Assembly (NCBI GenBank): GCA_020852275.1
Contig: JADZBE010000023.1
Coordinates: 57,745 to 121,744 of the forward strand
DNA: 64,000 bases
Source of the DNA: Phycisphaerales bacterium
Lineage (GTDB): Bacteria; Planctomycetota; Phycisphaerae; UBA1845
Direction: 5' to 3'
In this document: in pieces, positions 60,082 through 64,000 of the stretch
Position numbering within the stretch: the first letter of the stretch is position 1
Layout: each line of letters begins with the position of its first letter
Program-made: the position numbers and the translations under genes
The notes under the pieces: model-generated
Seen by the model: only the letters and a program-made list of their open reading frames with translations
Database searches by the model: none
What the model was told of the DNA's origin: nothing

Positions 60082-63000
60082 TCACTTTGGAACAACACCC
60101 CCACACTTTCTTGCGCAAGAATCCTTGACCAGCCTCGCAGGAATGTGCCCGGCACATACTTGGTTTTTGACACACGCCACATAGCACTTAAATCCTGCTG
60201 GCCCAGCCCAATTCTTACATGCTCCTCTAAATAGGCAACTCCAGCTCTCTGACCATGCTTTACAATCTCTGGTGGCTTCATCTTCAGCATAATCGTCCAT
60301 ACATGTCAGGCTGCCGCATGGATCGAATCCGTCCGTCAAGCATCTGATCTGCCGCAGTCGCTCGTCTTCATGCTCTTTCGTGCAAATACCCGGGCAGGTG
60401 GTTGGGTCATCGCACATGCATGTAATCTTTCTGCACTTACATTTGCAGCCACGAACCCTCATGCAACAATTGGTGATGGCATTACCTTGGGAGCCTGGCG
60501 TGCAATTCTGAGCCTTCCAGTCACCACAATAGTCATCGCAATCTGCAGAGTTTGTGGTCAAGCCATAGGGGTCAGTGTTTTGAAGTGGCGCGCTACGTGT
60601 GTATTCATAGTCATGCTCGATCATGACAGGGTCTGGTTGTGCAAAACGGTATTGCGACGGACAATGAACACGTGCGCGATTATCGTACGAAGCGATCGAA
60701 CAATCGAGCGGCAATCCTTGATGCAGGAACTCGACCCCGATCGGCGACAACGTCCGACTCTCATGCCTCCGATTCGTGGACGGCGCTGCCACCAGCGCCG
60801 TCATGACGGTCTCGTCAGACGCATTCAAGGTCCCGTCCTGGTTGAAGTCGAACACGCGGCAGGCGCCGGAAGGCGAAGCGCCCCAACACGTGACGCCGGA
60901 GCCGAGGCTGGCGTCGTCGGTGGAGTCCACGTCGCCGTCGCCGTCGTAGTCGCCGAAGAAGGTTTCCGGCTCGATGATCGGCGAGCCGTAGGGCGTCGTG
61001 AAGACGCGCTCCAGCACTCGGCCCGCGAGGTCGCAGGTGGCGAGGGTGTTCCAGTTGGCGTCCTGGTAGACCACGGCGTAGCCCTTCTCAAGCCGCATGG
61101 CCGCGATCTCGTCGATGTATTGGGTCCCATGATAGACCTGTTGCAGGACGTTCGACGAGCCGTCGCGTATCTCCACGATCTTCCATCCATCGTAGAAGTA
61201 GGCATATGTCCCGTCGAGGTCGCCGGACTTGGTGACGACCTTGCTGACCCTGCGTCCCAGCCCATCGTATTCGGCGGTCTGGATCACGATATCCGTGTCC
61301 TGCTTGCGCGTGACCTTCACCAGCCGGTTCCACGCATCATAAGTATACCGCATCTGGCCGTCGTCAATCAAGTTTCCGGCGCGGCACCAGGCGTCGTTGG
61401 TGCCGTCGGAATGATCGGCGTTCAGCGTATACGCGGTGGCGGCGAAGGTCTCCGAGAGGACGAGGTCGTCGCCGGCGTCGTCGAGGTCGCCGTCGGCATT
61501 GTTGTCGTAGCCGACTTTGACGTTGGAGAACTTCGGACTGCGGCCGCCCAAAGCGACCGCGCCCCAGGCGAGGTCGCCGTCGGTGGTGCTGATCTTCTGC
61601 GTGCCGTCGACCCAGATGGTGTAGGTCGTGCCGGAGGCTTTGATGCGCACGGTGACGGTCGCGGCCGTGGTGTAGGTGTTGGAAGCGACGTTGCTCTCGC
61701 GGCCATCGAGGCATTTGATGAGTTTCACCGAGCCGTTGCTGCGGATCTCCGCGGCCATCCAGTTGTCGGGGTCGGTGTAGCGCACGATGAGGTGCGCCAG
61801 CGCGCCGCTGTTGAGGTTGATGTCGGCCTGGGCCACATAGTCGTCATCGCCGGCCCACTGCGAGATCGCCGCGCCGCCATATGTGTTGCCCGTCACCGTC
61901 AGCGTCCCCGCGCCGGTGTCGAGCGTGACGGCCGCCGTCGTGTTCCACCCCGGCGCGCCGGGGTCGTGCGGCGTGGCGCGCAGATACGTGAAGTCGTCGA
62001 ACGTCGAGGACGCGGTATCGGCGACGCAGCCGACCTTGCCCGCGCCGAAGAACGTCGTCGAGTTGTAGGTGAAGTCGGCGTTCTGTCCGTCAAGCGCGGC
62101 ATACACCGCCTTCTGCCGCACCCAGCCGCGGATCGTGTACTCCGTGCCGGCCGTAACCGTGGCGCTGGCCGAGTCGAGCGTGGATCCCCAGCCGCTGCCG
62201 GAGGTGACCTTCACCAGTTCGAGAGTGTCCGTGCCGCCGTTCTTGCGTAGCACGACGGCGTGGAACGTGTTGCTGCCGTCGTGACCGAACACAAAGCCCG
62301 CCCGGCCCGTGCTCGTGCCGCTGGGCAGCTTGACCTTCAGCACGAACGAGCCGTCCTCGAAGGTGTTGTCGCTCATCACTTCGACGCAGGTGTTGGTCGT
62401 GCCGTCCAGCGCCGAAACTTTCAGCTTGTCGGGATCGGTGCCGTCGGTGACGGTGACCGTGCCCTTGCTCGTGGACCAGGTGTCGTCGAGCGTGTCGGCG
62501 CTAAAGTTGTCGAACACCACCTTGGGCTGGCCCGAGGGGTTGGCCGTGGCCAGCGAGCTGATCTCGTTGGTGGCGTTGGTGGTGTGCTGGATGACGTTCG
62601 ACGTGCCGTAGTACGCCAGGCCGGAGATGTTGCCCAGGTCGTCGAGCGTCCAGCCCTCGCGCGCCGCGGGAGCGGTGGCCGGCTGCTTGGAGGAGTTGAA
62701 GATGCCGGTCCTGGCCTCGGTGAGGCGGTTGAGCCGGTCATACGTAAACACCTGCCCGCGCGAGGGCGTCACCGGGCGGTCCAGCGACGTGCGGTTGCTG
62801 TTGCGGTCGTGAGTGTAGGTCGCGCGGTCGAAGTTGGTGGCGCTGCCCGCGTAGTTGACGAACTTCATGTCTACGACGCGCCCGAAGCGGTCCAACCCGG
62901 CGTAGGCGCCGGAGGTGCCGTGGTAGAGGTCGACCTTGGTATCGTTGCCGTACCAGCCGTTGGCGTCGTCGTGGTTGCGCAGGACCATACGCGACAGTCC

Positions 63001-64000
63001 ATTAAAACTGTACTCAGCGATGATGTTGCCGATAGCGCCGGAGTTGTCGAACGCCAGTTGCCCAACCCTTGAGAACGTGTCGTTGATGGTGTCCTCGAAG
63101 GTGTTGGCCGTATCGGTGTGCGTGTAGCCGTTCCAGAGGACCTTGGCGTCGGGGTAGGTCATCTTGCTGAGGCGGGCGTAGTTGCCCGTCGAATAGTCCG
63201 TCCCGTAGGCGTACTGCACGCTCAGCGTCGAGCCGTCCACGGCGCCGTCGGGTTCCTGCTCCTCCTCGAGGAGGCGGTTGGCGGCGTCATACGTGTATTT
63301 GACCTGGTTGACGGCGTCGGTCCAGGTGGAGGTGTCGGGCGTGGTGTCCGAGTGCGTGGTGACGAACTCGGTCAGGCCGTCAGAGGTGTAGGTCCAGGTA
63401 ACGGCGCGAACGGCGTTGTCCACGTTGTAACCCGTGGCGCTGCCGACGGTGGTGACTTCCTCCTCGGTCTTGCGCCGCAGGGCGTCGTAGGTCCAGGTCA
63501 GCACGGTGCCGTTCTGGTCCGTGCGCGTGGCCAGCGTCCCGTCCTTGTTGTAGGTGAAGGTGATGCGGTCGTAGGTCTCATCGGAAGGCTGACCGAGCGT
63601 CTTGCTGTTGGCGGTGTCGGTTGCGGGGTATTTGATCTTGGACACCCAGTGGGCGTCCTGACTGTCCTCATACATGTAGCCCGTGACCTGATCGGTGGAG
63701 ACGTCGGCCGTGATGGTGGAGAGGCTTCCCAGGCCGTTGTAGGTGTAGAGCGTGAGGCGCTCGTCGGCGCCGCCGTCGTCCTCGTCCTTGCGCGTGACAC
63801 GATTGAGGTCGTCAAACACGGAGGCCGTGATGTAGCCCTTCGGGTCGGTGACCGAGGTCTGCCGACCCGCGGAGTCGTAAGCATACGTGGTAACCAGGAC
63901 GGTATCGCTGCGTGACGGCGCGGAGGCGCCGTAGCTCGGCGCGCTGGAGTTGTCCTTCCAGCCGTCGGCGTTGTACGTGCCGTAGTTGGCGGTGTCGGTC
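60082..64000 (-). CDS. Rhs/YD-repeat toxin-like protein (5' end beyond the window)
   Basis: At least 1305 residues; the frame continues past the right edge. YD repeats occupy most of it (YAYDSAGRQTSVTDPKGYI, YTYNGLGSLSTI, YDRLNRLTEARTG). Two ConA/laminin-G-like modules follow (FDNFSADTLDDTWSTSKGTV; TGNTYGGAAISQWAGDDDYV), more YD repeats, a dockerin-like EF-hand pair (DYDGDGDVDSTDDASLG, FDFNQDGTLNASDETVM) and the Rhs junction (RFAQPDPVM, LQNTDPYGL), after which the Cys-rich tip begins (CDDYCGDWKAQNC, CMRVRGCKCKCRKITCMC, KEHEDERLRQIRC). The tip may be a toxin or a structural end; no known catalytic motif was recognised. Confidence 0.85.
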   Translation of the reverse strand, partial: TDTANYGTYNADGWKDNSSAPSYGASAPSRSDTVLVTTYAYDSAGRQTSVTDPKGYITASVFDDLNRVTRKDEDDGGADERLTLYTYNGLGSLSTITADVSTDQVTGYMYEDSQDAHWVSKIKYPATDTANSKTLGQPSDETYDRITFTYNKDGTLATRTDQNGTVLTWTYDALRRKTEEEVTTVGSATGYNVDNAVRAVTWTYTSDGLTEFVTTHSDTTPDTSTWTDAVNQVKYTYDAANRLLEEEQEPDGAVDGSTLSVQYAYGTDYSTGNYARLSKMTYPDAKVLWNGYTHTDTANTFEDTINDTFSRVGQLAFDNSGAIGNIIAEYSFNGLSRMVLRNHDDANGWYGNDTKVDLYHGTSGAYAGLDRFGRVVDMKFVNYAGSATNFDRATYTHDRNSNRTSLDRPVTPSRGQVFTYDRLNRLTEARTGIFNSSKQPATAPAAREGWTLDDLGNISGLAYYGTSNVIQHTTNATNEISSLATANPSGQPKVVFDNFSADTLDDTWSTSKGTVTVTDGTDPDKLKVSALDGTTNTCVEVMSDNTFEDGSFVLKVKLPSGTSTGRAGFVFGHDGSNTFHAVVLRKNGGTDTLELVKVTSGSGWGSTLDSASATVTAGTEYTIRGWVRQKAVYAALDGQNADFTYNSTTFFGAGKVGCVADTASSTFDDFTYLRATPHDPGAPGWNTTAAVTLDTGAGTLTVTGNTYGGAAISQWAGDDDYVAQADINLNSGALAHLIVRYTDPDNWMAAEIRSNGSVKLIKCLDGRESNVASNTYTTAATVTVRIKASGTTYTIWVDGTQKISTTDGDLAWGAVALGGRSPKFSNVKVGYDNNADGDLDDAGDDLVLSETFAATAYTLNADHSDGTNDAWCRAGNLIDDGQMRYTYDAWNRLVKVTRKQDTDIVIQTAEYDGLGRRVSKVVTKSGDLDGTYAYFYDGWKIVEIRDGSSNVLQQVYHGTQYIDEIAAMRLEKGYAVVYQDANWNTLATCDLAGRVLERVFTTPYGSPIIEPETFFGDYDGDGDVDSTDDASLGSGVTCWGASPSGACRVFDFNQDGTLNASDETVMTALVAAPSTNRRHESRTLSPIGVEFLHQGLPLDCSIASYDNRARVHCPSQYRFAQPDPVMIEHDYEYTRSAPLQNTDPYGLTTNSADCDDYCGDWKAQNCTPGSQGNAITNCCMRVRGCKCKCRKITCMCDDPTTCPGICTKEHEDERLRQIRCLTDGFDPCGSLTCMDDYAEDEATRDCKAWSESWSCLFRGACKNWAGPAGFKCYVACVKNQVCAGHIPARLVKDSCARKCGGVVPK
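60718..62098 (-). repeat. Rhs core duplication, copy 2
   Basis: Partner of the repeat at 57996-59418. Between the two lie the Rhs tip of this locus and its CGYDLTG membrane gene, so recombination between the copies would swap one tip-plus-membrane-protein set for the other. Confidence 0.85.

Overview
The window is high-GC DNA that looks like a planctomycete (Phycisphaerae-like) chromosome. The reasons are a large set of secreted Cys-rich 'GACC...C' proteins, dockerin/EF-hand tails, a DUF1559-type prepilin, 'CGYDL..CPECG' membrane zinc-ribbon proteins, a Ser/Thr kinase with zinc ribbons, many gene starts without Shine-Dalgarno sequences, and gaps packed with short palindromic repeats. The taxonomic call is an inference; no rRNA gene is present.

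Layout. 0-7 kb: a lipoprotein, a secreted alpha/beta hydrolase, an Ogt-type alkyltransferase, a LolA-like lipoprotein, a conserved hypothetical, then rpsO-pnp. 7-14.5 kb: an orphan sugar-binding lipoprotein with a flavin reductase, TatD, a duplicated QueD, a secreted esterase and a histidine kinase. 15-20.7 kb: secreted Cys-rich proteins, a prepilin with its own promoter, long leader and strong terminator, and an ECF-like sigma factor fused to a ZAS-like zinc finger. 20.8-26 kb: a CocE-type hydrolase bracketed by palindromic repeats, PilT with a coiled-coil membrane protein, and glutathione peroxidase.

26-33.6 kb is the most interesting stretch. On the minus strand, read from right to left, it encodes a four-TM protein, a Ser/Thr kinase with two C-terminal zinc ribbons, a small TM zinc-ribbon protein, a winged-helix plus Snf7-like coiled-coil fusion, a second small helical protein, a PspC-domain protein, and a 204-residue protein with the size, charge layout and terminal acidic motif of eukaryotic ESCRT-III (CHMP/Snf7). 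I read it as a candidate bacterial ESCRT-III/Psp membrane-remodelling locus under kinase control. The 3' end of the last gene is also duplicated about 1.6 kb away.

34-47 kb: a diguanylate cyclase with I-site, a CgeB-like glycosyltransferase, an operon of three secreted proteins behind a good sigma-70 promoter, a hydrolase-like/triple-FKBP protein, a sugar/AI-2-type ABC importer with two permeases and a binding protein but no ATPase, ArfB and tRNA-Leu(CAG). 48-54.4 kb: a VOC protein, a thioesterase, a probable selenoprotein peroxiredoxin with an in-frame UGA at the catalytic Cys and a SECIS-like hairpin, a GNAT protein, three conserved hypotheticals and tRNA-Asn(GTT). 54.4-64 kb: an ISL3-family insertion sequence and two tandem Rhs/YD-repeat loci. 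The full-length Rhs runs off the window and the other is an orphan C-terminal cassette. Each is followed by a CGYDL-type membrane protein.

At least five families of dispersed repeats occupy the intergenic gaps. One is a MITE-like element with about 19-bp terminal inverted repeats present in four near-complete copies; in two copies the terminal TAA is also the stop codon of the neighbouring gene. Another is a set of hairpins whose arms differ in sequence but stay complementary behind a constant GTGGCAC/GTGCCAC flank.
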